Positions 1 through 7,132 of a stretch of DNA of 64,000 nt are shown in pieces. A model generated the notes under the pieces. It was not told the origin of the DNA. It was given only the letters and a program-made list of their open reading frames with translations, and ran no database searches. Location: positions 290,553 through 354,552 of the forward strand of contig CAVOPT010000010.1 of assembly GCA_963698165.1 (NCBI GenBank), read 5' to 3'. The stretch comes from JAAYUJ01 sp963698165. GTDB taxonomy: Bacteria; Desulfobacterota; Syntrophobacteria; Syntrophobacterales; Syntrophobacteraceae. A program made the translations under genes and the position numbers. The stretch's first letter is position 1. Every line of letters begins with the position of its first letter.

Positions 1-1
1 C

Positions 2-133
2 CTCAATCGGATCGAGCTGATCATCGCCATCACCCCCCACGTCATCGACCAGCGTGAAAACGGCTCCACGAGGGAATTCCTGAACAGGATGAGAAATCTC
101 CAGAAGAGAGCCCGAAGCGGGAGGACACTTTAA
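2..133 (+). CDS. Secretin C-terminal tail (GspD/PilQ-like), partial
   Basis: The window opens inside a gene. The second reading frame gives 43 codons and a stop at 131-133. The peptide contains ELIIAITPHVID, the pattern seen at the end of the secretin beta-barrel in type II secretion and type IV pilus outer-membrane channels (family knowledge), followed by a short charged tail rich in Arg and Lys. Only the last beta-strand and tail are present, so GspD cannot be told apart from PilQ or a related secretin. The start and the main domains lie upstream of the window. Confidence 0.6.
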   Translation, partial: LNRIELIIAITPHVIDQRENGSTREFLNRMRNLQKRARSGRTL

Positions 134-240
134 GGACACATCCACAGGAAAGTGTGTCCCCATTCCCATCGAATATGCTCACTCCGGCGAAAGCCGGTAT
201 GACGAGCGAGCTGCTCTGGGCAAATGGACGTCAGTTCGAT

Positions 241-1272
241 TCACCCATTTCCACCAAGGCCTGCCAACACTCCAAGTCGCCTCAACAGGTCCGCAAAATC
301 CCCGGGCAGCTCCGCCTCGATGCAAATGGGACCCCCCGTGACGGGATGTGTCAGCCCAAGCCGCCAGGCGTGGAGCATCTGGCGGTCCACCTTAACGAGG
401 AGGTCCTGCAGGGGCTTTGACCGCAGCCCCCTGGCCCTTCGTTTGCCCCCCCCGTAAGCGGCGTCCCCCACAACCGGATGCTGGATGTGGCTCATGTGCA
501 CCCGGATCTGATGGGTGCGGCCCGTCTTGATGGTGACCCGAAGGAGCGTCGCTTCTCCGAATTCCCTCTCCACGCGCCATTGGGTGGCGGCTTCCCTTCC
601 CCCCTTGTCGACGACCGCCATTTTCTTTCGATCCGAGGGATTCCTGCCCACCAGGGTCCTGATTTCACCTTCGGCCGTCGAGAATCCGCCGTGGACAAGG
701 GCGAGGTAGACCTTTCCCACGAGGTGCTCCTTGAACTGCCGGATGAGATGGAGATAGGCCCTCTCGGTCTTGGCGATCACAAGGGCTCCCGAGGTGTCCT
801 GGTCGAGCCGATGCACGATGCCCGGGCGCAAGGGGGCTCCCTGCATGGCCAGTCGAGGACAGTGGGCGAGCAATCCGTGAACGAGGGTCCCCTCCGCATG
901 GCCGGCTCCCGGGTGAACCACCAATCCCGGTGCCTTGTTGATCACCAGGATGTGGTCGTCTTCAAAGAGAATGTCCAGGGCCATGGGCTCCGGAGTGAGG
1001 GTTTCGGCCTGGTTCATCCGGGGGATGCTCACAGAGATCCTGTCCCCGCCCCGAATGGCATGCCGCGCTTTCACCACCCGCTCACCGGACACCTGCACGA
1101 AGCCTTCCTGAATCCAGCGCTTGAACTGGTTTCTCGAATAATCGGGCAATTTCAGGGAGAGAAAGGAGTCCAGCCGCAATCCATCGTCTTCGGGAAGCAC
1201 CTCGAGGAAAACCTCTTGAATATGGGCGCCGGCATTCTCATGCGTCACAACAATCATGAACCCTTTACTCAT
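241..1272 (-). CDS. rluD: RluD-family 23S rRNA pseudouridine synthase
   Basis: Isomerises uridine to pseudouridine in RNA, by family most likely in 23S rRNA. The 343-residue protein has an N-terminal S4 RNA-binding domain (about residues 28-90, RLDSFLSLKLPDYSRNQ...) and a catalytic domain with the signature HRLDQDTSG, placing the catalytic Asp at about residue 157. A later RTHQIRVH motif is also typical. Length fits the RluA/RluC/RluD family. A second start at residue 6 (1257) follows an AAAGGG and is possible. RluD is the best guess from the S4 domain; which uridines it modifies cannot be read from sequence. Assignment to the family is secure. Confidence 0.88.
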   Translation of the reverse strand: MSKGFMIVVTHENAGAHIQEVFLEVLPEDDGLRLDSFLSLKLPDYSRNQFKRWIQEGFVQVSGERVVKARHAIRGGDRISVSIPRMNQAETLTPEPMALDILFEDDHILVINKAPGLVVHPGAGHAEGTLVHGLLAHCPRLAMQGAPLRPGIVHRLDQDTSGALVIAKTERAYLHLIRQFKEHLVGKVYLALVHGGFSTAEGEIRTLVGRNPSDRKKMAVVDKGGREAATQWRVEREFGEATLLRVTIKTGRTHQIRVHMSHIQHPVVGDAAYGGGKRRARGLRSKPLQDLLVKVDRQMLHAWRLGLTHPVTGGPICIEAELPGDFADLLRRLGVLAGLGGNG

Positions 1273-1331
1273 CCCCCGGGCAGTCCATCATGCCCCCTCG
1301 GCACACTCGACAGGATGAAAAGCTTTGAATC

Positions 1332-1410
1332 CACCGCAGAGGGCGCTGAGCCCGCAGAGATTATTTTTCACAACCTGTTTTCTCAGCGATCTCAGCGTGC
1401 TCAGCGGTGA
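1332..1410. repeat. Imperfect inverted-repeat element
   Basis: Ends read CACCGCAGAGGGCGCTGAG and, about 60 bases later, CTCAGCGTGCTCAGCGGTG, giving an imperfect long palindrome between two genes. Its left flank (about 1283-1342) is repeated in inverted orientation at about 14590-14655, where it ends the broken gene at 14365. Confidence 0.55.
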
Positions 1411-1481
1411 AATGGTATTTTTTCGTGCCAGTCATTGGCATTGTGAAATGGAAAGAGAGCCCCCCGAATGCCAGGCTCGAA

Positions 1482-3119
1482 TCAGATCTTGAGCCCCGCC
1501 TTTCTCAGGCCGTTCAGCGTCGCTTCGACCAGTGAAGGAGTCTTGACGAACACGCCGATCAGCTGGACTCCATAAGTGGGGAAGTCCGGCCGCAACGCGA
1601 GCAGCCTCTCAAGCTCAGCTTGGGCCTCCAGCTCCCTCCCCAATTGGCCCAGGGCTGCGGCCTGCAGAAGGGGGTCCCAGAAGAGCTGGGGCATGTTGAA
1701 TTGCCTGGCCTCTCCAAGCGCTTCCGGGTACCTTCCATGCCGATAGCAGTTGAAATACGGTGCGAGACGATACCAGCCCGGGAAGTGGGGGTTCAGCTGA
1801 ATCCCCTTTTCCAGCAGGGCAAGACCATGTTCCCAATCCCCATACAGCGCCCTCAACCACCCTATAGTAGCGACAATGGCGGGATTGTTGGGATTGAGGG
1901 CAACGGTTGCCTCGGCCTCCCGAAAGAAGCTGTCCCTTTTGTTCTGCATAAAGAGAACCGTGGTCAAAATGGTACGAGCCAGTTGGTTCCCGGGATCCAG
2001 AGAGACCCCTTTGCGGGCCATGGCCATGGCCGTCTCAAGGGATGTATTCTCCTGAGAGTATCCCAAAGCATACTTATGGGCATAAAGGTTCGCGAGAAGG
2101 CACCAGGCAAGGCCGCTCTCCGGTTCGTTGGCGACAGCGTCTTCCAGTGCCTTGAATGCTGCAGCAAAGGTCTCCGGAGATAAAGATCTGTGATGATGGT
2201 AGTACCTGAATAATGCGTCGTAAGTGGTCAGACTCTCGGGAGGTTTGCTTTGATATTCCCTGGACAGCTTTGTGGAGATGACTCCATACACGTCACCGAT
2301 CTTCCCCGCTACCCTACTGGCGATATCTTCCTGCAAGGAGATGAGGCTCTCAGCTCTCAGCTTGCGCCGGTATTGCTCCCCCCAGATTTGCATCCCAGTC
2401 GTGGTGTCGATCAATCGAACTGAGATTTTTATGTCGTTGGTCTCCCTGCGCAGCCCTCCCTCCACAAGAAACCGAACTCCCAACCTGTGGCCCAGTTCCC
2501 TGGCGCTGGCCTCCTTTCCCTTCATCTGAATGGTGGAGTGACTGGCGACAACACTGAGGCCCTGGAACCGTGCAAGCTCATGGGTCAACTCCTCGGTCAA
2601 ACCATCGCAAAAGTACTCATGTTTTGGGCTGCCCGTCAGGTTGACCAGAGGCATGACGGCCACCGTTGGTCCATGCGGTTCGGAGGGTGGTGTGCCTATT
2701 TCCCGCTCGGGCCGGGATTCTCTCTTGCGCGATTCAACTGCGCTGGGATGGTGGAACGTCGGCACGTAGGTTCCCTTGGGAATTTCGATCCTCGCCGGGT
2801 CGTGGCCACCTCGGGACGCATAATAACGATCCAGTGCCCGACGAAGTCGCCCCGCGTGGATGCGTACAATAGAGTCTTTGAACCCGGTAAAGCTCTTGCT
2901 CCGGCCAAACACCTCGACGGCCACCGTGTATTCCTTGACCTCATGACCTCGCCCGGCCAGAACTTTCTCCACAACGCAGGAGAGAAAGTTTCGCAGGACA
3001 GGGCTCCCGGCAAACTCCGGACTTGCGAGGACCCTTGCGAGTTGACCTCTTATGGTTTCCTCGGAGAACCCCATATCTCCAGTCGGGGCAGTTGGGAGGG
3101 GGGGGCGCTTTGGACTCAT
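1482..3119 (-). CDS. TolB-like/TPR regulator-like protein
   Basis: A 545-residue protein with three visible parts. Residues about 15-115 form a charged helical domain (DSIVRIHAGRLRRALDRYY, then IPKGTYVP) like that in adenylate-cyclase-type and CadC-type regulatory proteins. Residues about 150-270 resemble the TolB N-terminal domain (VAVMPLVNLTG...YFCDGLTEELT...VRFLVEGGLRR). From about 320 to the end are tetratricopeptide repeats. No cyclase catalytic domain is seen. The start at 3119 is chosen because AAGGA lies six bases before ATG; a longer GTG form would begin at 3161. It is transcribed away from the palindrome at 3201. Role as a transcriptional or signalling scaffold is inferred. Confidence 0.7.
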   Translation of the reverse strand: MSPKRPPLPTAPTGDMGFSEETIRGQLARVLASPEFAGSPVLRNFLSCVVEKVLAGRGHEVKEYTVAVEVFGRSKSFTGFKDSIVRIHAGRLRRALDRYYASRGGHDPARIEIPKGTYVPTFHHPSAVESRKRESRPEREIGTPPSEPHGPTVAVMPLVNLTGSPKHEYFCDGLTEELTHELARFQGLSVVASHSTIQMKGKEASARELGHRLGVRFLVEGGLRRETNDIKISVRLIDTTTGMQIWGEQYRRKLRAESLISLQEDIASRVAGKIGDVYGVISTKLSREYQSKPPESLTTYDALFRYYHHHRSLSPETFAAAFKALEDAVANEPESGLAWCLLANLYAHKYALGYSQENTSLETAMAMARKGVSLDPGNQLARTILTTVLFMQNKRDSFFREAEATVALNPNNPAIVATIGWLRALYGDWEHGLALLEKGIQLNPHFPGWYRLAPYFNCYRHGRYPEALGEARQFNMPQLFWDPLLQAAALGQLGRELEAQAELERLLALRPDFPTYGVQLIGVFVKTPSLVEATLNGLRKAGLKI

Positions 3120-3200
3120 TGGTAATCCTTGCTGAGAAGAATCAAACCTTCCAGTTTCCACAGCATGTCAAAGGCATGTGGAGGTTCAGATCTGCACTGA

Positions 3201-3217
3201 TATTTAACCGTTAAATA
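3201..3217. promoter_or_regulatory. Perfect 8+1+8 palindrome, candidate operator
   Basis: TATTTAACCGTTAAATA is a perfect inverted repeat around one central base. It lies in the divergent gap between the TolB/TPR gene (leftward) and the PRC-barrel gene (rightward). Its core and about 70 bases after it recur at 5055-5135, both ending in GAAGCACGAAAT. Function as an operator is inferred from position and symmetry. Confidence 0.45.
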
Positions 3218-3539
3218 CCCCTTTAACATACAAATTGAAAGAGCTACCAGTGTATCTTATATAGTTGGGAAGCACGAAATTAAGAAAAAATGGCATGGGC
3301 AGTTCCCGGGGGCTTACGGTCAGGCGGGCGTCGGTTACTCTCTCACCAACGTGGGACAGGGGCATCTCTGGCTTCAGAACTCAAACGGCGTTCAGCTGGG
3401 TCTCAAGACCAGCAAGCAGGGTGTCGGTTTGACCACGGGCACAGACGGTGTTGCTATCAGGACGGAGGTGCGGCTCTCGGCTTGTCATGTCTTAATCCGG
3501 GACACAATTTCAAACCCTTCTTGAAAAGAAAGGAAGAAG
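3218..3539 (+). other. Gap with an open frame lacking a start
   Basis: After the palindrome comes the repeated promoter-like segment to about 3290. From about 3295 to 3523 one plus-strand frame stays open and reads as glycine-rich protein (GQAGVGYSLTNVGQGHLW..., then GVGLTTGTDGVAIR) with no credible start codon. It may be the remnant of an exported-protein gene; I do not recognise the family. Confidence 0.3.
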
Positions 3540-3953
3540 ATGAAGAAAAAAATGTTGTTGGCAATGTTCTGTGTGGCGGTGATGGCCCTGACGGGGAATG
3601 CCCTGGCACAGCCGAAAATGCCTCCAGTGGCAGGTGCTACGACAGAGGCCATCGGGGTTTCGACGGATGAGTTGGTGGTCGTGACAAAAGGCTGGAGTGT
3701 CAAGAAGAAGATCATGGGAAAAGAGGTCTACAACGACAAGAATGAGAAGGTTGGAACCGTGGATGACCTCATCGTTTCCCCTGACAAGGCCGTTTCGTTT
3801 GCCATCATTGGGGCGGGCGGCTTCCTCGGGATCAAGAAACACGACGTGGCGGTTCGCGTCAATCAGTTCAAGATGCAGGACGGCAAGATCATCTTACCGG
3901 GGGCAACCAAAGACATTATCAAAGCAATGCCTGCCTTCGAGTATGCCCCATAA
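3540..3953 (+). CDS. Secreted PRC-barrel domain protein
   Basis: A 137-residue exported protein. Residues 1-23 are a clear signal peptide ending in ALA-QP. Residues about 52-130 match the PRC-barrel pattern: IMGKEVYNDKNEKVGTVDDLIVSPD, a hydrophobic turn (SFAIIGAGGFLGI), then HDVAVRVNQF. PRC barrels are small beta-domains used as ligand or protein adaptors; the partner here is unknown. GAAAGGAAGAAG precedes ATG and supports the start. It stands just upstream of an outer-membrane protein gene on the same strand and probably belongs to the same envelope cluster. Confidence 0.8.
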   Translation: MKKKMLLAMFCVAVMALTGNALAQPKMPPVAGATTEAIGVSTDELVVVTKGWSVKKKIMGKEVYNDKNEKVGTVDDLIVSPDKAVSFAIIGAGGFLGIKKHDVAVRVNQFKMQDGKIILPGATKDIIKAMPAFEYAP

Positions 3954-4001
3954 AGGGGAAACAGACAGATAAAGACATGAGGGGATTCTTCGCGAGGTGA
4001 A

Positions 4002-4961
4002 ATGGCCGAACATTGCTCCCGAGAATGGTCGAATGTTGTTTCGGAGATGAGGTATCTTTTAAAGTTTTTGCTTTTCGCGTGCACAGTCATGACAGGTGTG
4101 TCCACCGCGCGTGCACAGGACGTCGAGCCACGCGCCTACTCCAATGCCCCGGTTGGGGTGAACTTCCTGATCGTGGGCTATGCCTACACCCAAGGCGGCC
4201 TGGCTTTCGACTCGTCCCTGCCCGTGAAGAATCCGCAGCTCAAGACGTACAACGCGGTCCTCGCCTACGCGCGGGTCCTTGACTTGTGGGGCAAATCCGC
4301 CAAGTTCGACGTCATCGTGCCCTATACCTGGATGGGCGGATCGGCGGATTTCGCGGGCCAGACGATCCATCGCGAGGTCGACGGTCTCGCCGATACCAGG
4401 TTCCGACTATCGGTCAACCTTTACGGTGCGCCCGCGCTTACGTTGAAGGAATTCGCAGATTACAAGCAGGACCTGATCATCGGCGCGAGCCTGCAGGTGT
4501 CGATGCCTTCGGGCCAGTACGACGACAGCCGGCTGGTCAACATCGGCACCAACCGCTGGTCGTTCAAGCCTGAGGTGGGTGTTTCCAAGGCAGTGGGTCC
4601 GTTGACGCTGGAGGTCGCCGCTGCGGCAAATCTCTACACTGACAACAACGATTTCTTCGGCGGCAACACGCGCTCGCAGGACCCGCTCTATTTGATACAG
4701 GGGCATGTGATTTACAGCTTCCGCCGGGGCATTTGGGCTTCGTTGGATGGCACTTACCTCACAGGTGGCAGCACGACAATCAGTGGCGAGCGGAGGGACG
4801 ATCTTCAGCAGAACTGGCGTGTGGGCGGCACCCTAGCGTTTCCCGTGAACGCCCGCAACTCCATAAAGCTCTACGCGAGCAGCGGGGTGTCGGCACGCAC
4901 CGGAAACAATTACGACCTGATCGGGATAGCTTGGCAATACCGCTGGGGCAGCGGACTTTGA
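4002..4961 (+). CDS. SphA/MetA-like outer-membrane beta-barrel protein
   Basis: A 319-residue protein of the phenol-degradation MetA/SphA outer-membrane type (family by pattern). The signal peptide starts at the second methionine (MRYLLKFLLFACTVM, position 4047) and ends near ARA-QD. The mature part alternates aromatic and polar residues as in a barrel (PAGVNFLIVGYAYTQGG-like start; MPSGQYDDSRLVNIGTNRW in the middle) and ends near IAWQYRWGSGL. The first ATG at 4002 has GAGG upstream and is kept, but 4047 gives a normal signal peptide and may be the true start. Likely a hydrophobic-compound porin; substrate unknown. A second family member is at 15103. Confidence 0.72.
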   Translation: MAEHCSREWSNVVSEMRYLLKFLLFACTVMTGVSTARAQDVEPRAYSNAPVGVNFLIVGYAYTQGGLAFDSSLPVKNPQLKTYNAVLAYARVLDLWGKSAKFDVIVPYTWMGGSADFAGQTIHREVDGLADTRFRLSVNLYGAPALTLKEFADYKQDLIIGASLQVSMPSGQYDDSRLVNIGTNRWSFKPEVGVSKAVGPLTLEVAAAANLYTDNNDFFGGNTRSQDPLYLIQGHVIYSFRRGIWASLDGTYLTGGSTTISGERRDDLQQNWRVGGTLAFPVNARNSIKLYASSGVSARTGNNYDLIGIAWQYRWGSGL

Positions 4962-5054
4962 CACATGGTTGTTGCTATACTCCAGTTACTGAGGAGCGCA
5001 CGCAACAAACTTTCAATATCGCGTGGGCATTCCCTCCGCTGCCAGCAACTTGCG

Positions 5055-5135
5055 TTTAACCGTTAAATACCTCTGCAACCTACAAGTTGTAGGAAGCACC
5101 AATATACACTACAGCCTCTCGAAGCACGAAATCCA
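5055..5135. repeat. Second copy of palindrome-containing promoter-like segment
   Basis: TTTAACCGTTAAA at 5055-5067 and the following bases to GAAGCACGAAAT match 3203-3285 with scattered differences. This copy sits immediately before a broken porin fragment rather than before an intact gene. Confidence 0.5.
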
Positions 5136-5141
5136 AGAACC

Positions 5142-5423
5142 AGCCTGACCGTCGCCGAGCACCTGCCCCTGTCCAAGTGCGGGTACATCGGAATCGGCTT
5201 CAACGCCTTTTACTGGAAGCAGTTCACCGGCGACAGCGGCTCCGGTGCGGTGCTCGGTTCCTTCGAAGGCCGCACCCAGGGCATTGGACCGGTTGTCTCC
5301 TATATATCTCCGCCCATTTGCGGCCACACTTTCTCAGCCGAGGTGAAGTGGCTCCCCGAGATCGACGTCAACAAACGCCTCGAAGGCGATTACGTCTGGT
5401 TCAAGGCGGCAATGGCCTTCTAG
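5142..5423 (+). pseudogene. C-terminal fragment of SphA-like porin (duplicate of 15103 gene)
   Basis: The frame from 5142 to the stop at 5421 encodes the last 93 residues of the protein encoded at 15103-16080 (VAEHLPLSK-GYIGIGF to the final WFKAAMAF), almost base for base, including the TATATATCTCC stretch. Changes seen are few (for example Cys for Tyr after LSK and Ile for Leu in LPEIDV). No start codon, signal peptide or first two thirds of the barrel is present. It is a partial duplication product, placed behind a duplicated promoter-like element. Confidence 0.8.
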
Positions 5424-5560
5424 GGGCTGTGGATGTGCTCCTGCCACCCCTTTCTGGACGAGTCAAGGCAAAGCGGCGTGAAGCACCCTAAAAGGGGCGT
5501 CGCGACGGATCAAGGCAACCAGAAACCAATTCAAACCAAATGATAAGGAGAGAGTACATC

Positions 5561-6349
5561 ATGAAGACAAGAGGTGTTCACTTCGCAATGCTGGCGTCTG
5601 TCCTGGTGGTAGCCATTACGGCGGCGCCGGCCAGGGCCCAGCCGCAGGGAAACGATGCCAAGTCCATCCTTAAGGCAATGTCCGACTATCTGAGCAGTCA
5701 GAAGAACATCGAGCTCACATTTGACAGCGACATCGAAATCATCACGCCAGAATTGGAGAAAATCCAGTTCACCAATTCGGGAGAGGCGCTCTTGAGCCGC
5801 CCGAACAAGCTGCGTGCACACCGGGTGGGCGGCTATGCGGATGTGGCGCTCTTCTTCGACGGCAAGACCGCGAGTGTCTACGGCAAGCACATCAACAGCT
5901 ACGCGCAAGTCGATGCTCCGGGCACCGTGGACCATCTTATCGAGGCCCTGAGGGCGGGCCACGGTATCTCTCTGCCGTTCGCCGACCTCATCCTGTCGAA
6001 CTGTTACAACGTCCTCGTTGCCGGGGTCAAGGAAGCCAAGCATATTGGCCGTGGTGTCATCGATGGGGTGGAATGCGAGCACCTCGCCTTTCGCAACTTC
6101 GACACCGACTGGCAGCTCTGGGTGGAGGTGGGCAAGAGGCCCATCCCGCGCAAGATGGTGATCACCAGCAAGACCCTGAACAGCGCACCACAGTATACTC
6201 TTCGCGTTAAAGGCTGGAAAACCGACGTCACGCCGGCAGGCAATGCATTCGCGTTCACCCCGCCTGCCGGAGCGAAAAAGCTCAGCCCTGATGCCCTCGT
6301 CGAGTTGGACGAATTACCGCAAAGTGCAACGGAAGGAGGAACCCAATGA
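5561..6349 (+). CDS. DUF2092 family periplasmic protein
   Basis: A 262-residue exported protein. MKTRGVHFAMLASVLVVAIT...ARA-QPQ is a signal peptide; AAGGAGAG sits nine bases before this ATG, so it is preferred over the earlier in-frame ATG at 5540. The mature part (ILKAMSDYLSSQKNIELTF, then FTNSGEALLSRPNKLRAHR, ALFFDGKTASVYG) is characteristic of DUF2092, a LolA/LppX-like fold by family knowledge, suggesting binding of a lipid or hydrophobic molecule in the periplasm. Its stop overlaps the start of the next gene by four bases, so the two are translationally coupled. Function is not established. Confidence 0.78.
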   Translation: MKTRGVHFAMLASVLVVAITAAPARAQPQGNDAKSILKAMSDYLSSQKNIELTFDSDIEIITPELEKIQFTNSGEALLSRPNKLRAHRVGGYADVALFFDGKTASVYGKHINSYAQVDAPGTVDHLIEALRAGHGISLPFADLILSNCYNVLVAGVKEAKHIGRGVIDGVECEHLAFRNFDTDWQLWVEVGKRPIPRKMVITSKTLNSAPQYTLRVKGWKTDVTPAGNAFAFTPPAGAKKLSPDALVELDELPQSATEGGTQ

Positions 6350-6636
6350 AACACATTCTACTCAAGGTTGCGCTCATGCTTAGCCTTGCTGCCGTCGTAT
6401 GGGCCTGGAATGGCGAGTTCCGGCCTACGTCTCACGAAAATATGATTGCCACCGCGGAAGCGATCATTGGCAGGCCGGCGACGCCGGTCAGCTATGCCGG
6501 CGTCGCCCGTCGCTCCACCGTCGGGGCTGGGGCGCCGGGTGTCGGTGTCACGCGCGGCGTCGGGGTTGGAGCGCCGGGTGTGGGAGCTGCACCCATGAAC
6601 CGAGGCGGACCCGTGAACAGAGTTGGGGTGCGCTGA
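6346..6636 (+). CDS. Small exported Gly/Val-rich repeat protein
   Basis: A 96-residue protein whose ATGA start overlaps the end of the DUF2092 gene. It has a signal peptide (MKHILLKVALMLSLAAVVWA). The second half is low complexity: the hexamer GAPGVG occurs twice within GVGAGAPGVGVTRGV-type sequence, followed by MNRGGPVNRVGVR. No enzyme motif is visible. The pairing with a DUF2092 gene suggests a joint envelope function. The repeats could be a flexible surface-exposed or binding tail; this is inference only. Confidence 0.65.
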   Translation: MKHILLKVALMLSLAAVVWAWNGEFRPTSHENMIATAEAIIGRPATPVSYAGVARRSTVGAGAPGVGVTRGVGVGAPGVGAAPMNRGGPVNRVGVR

Positions 6637-6680
6637 ACGCCGAGGCTGCTCTGAGTAAAGGCCCACTCGATAGAGTGACC

Positions 6681-6841
6681 CCCAAATTGAGCGATTCTCC
6701 GACAGTTCGTAGCAAGAGTGCTGTGTGATCAACCGCTTCACCCTCACCCAACCTCTCCCATCAAGGGAGAGGAGTACCCTTGTGATTCCCCTCCCCTGGC
6801 GGGAGGGGCGAGGGGAGGGGGAGCAAATCGCTCAGATTGGG
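6681..6841. mobile_element. MITE-like element, copy 1 (161 bp)
   Basis: Left end CCCAAATTGAGCGATT and right end AATCGCTCAGATTGGG form 16-base imperfect terminal inverted repeats. The interior has two more palindromes (around CTCTCCC...GGGAGAGG and CCCCTCCCC...GGGGAGGGG). GTGACC stands at both edges and may be a target duplication. An inverted copy of the same length lies at 18954-19115. No protein is encoded. Confidence 0.65.
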
Positions 6842-6859
6842 TGACCCATAGATCAGTCG

Positions 6860-6922
6860 TCATTCCGGGCTCGACCCGGAATCCAGGAATAGTCTCTGGG
6901 CCCCGGCTTTCGCCGGGGTGAC
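6860..6922. repeat. REP-like palindromic repeats
   Basis: CATTCCGGGCTCGACCCGGAATCC followed by CCCCGGCTTTCGCCGGGGTGACA makes two short hairpins of the dispersed type also seen near 185, 24087, 33345 and 34811. Confidence 0.5.
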
Positions 6923-7132
6923 AATGTTTGGAGGGAATTCGGACACGTTTTCTGTGCAGTTGTGCTGAGTTCCCGCCCGAGGCCACGAAGCGGCCCATGG
7001 ATGCCCAACGCAACAAGGTGAGAGAGGTGAATCATGAGGAACCCCGGGTGGCCTCTTGGATGGGCGTCTCGGGTAATCCCAGTGGTGCGCATGCATTGGC
7101 CGGTAACAAACCGCTCTATAAGGAAACCAAAC

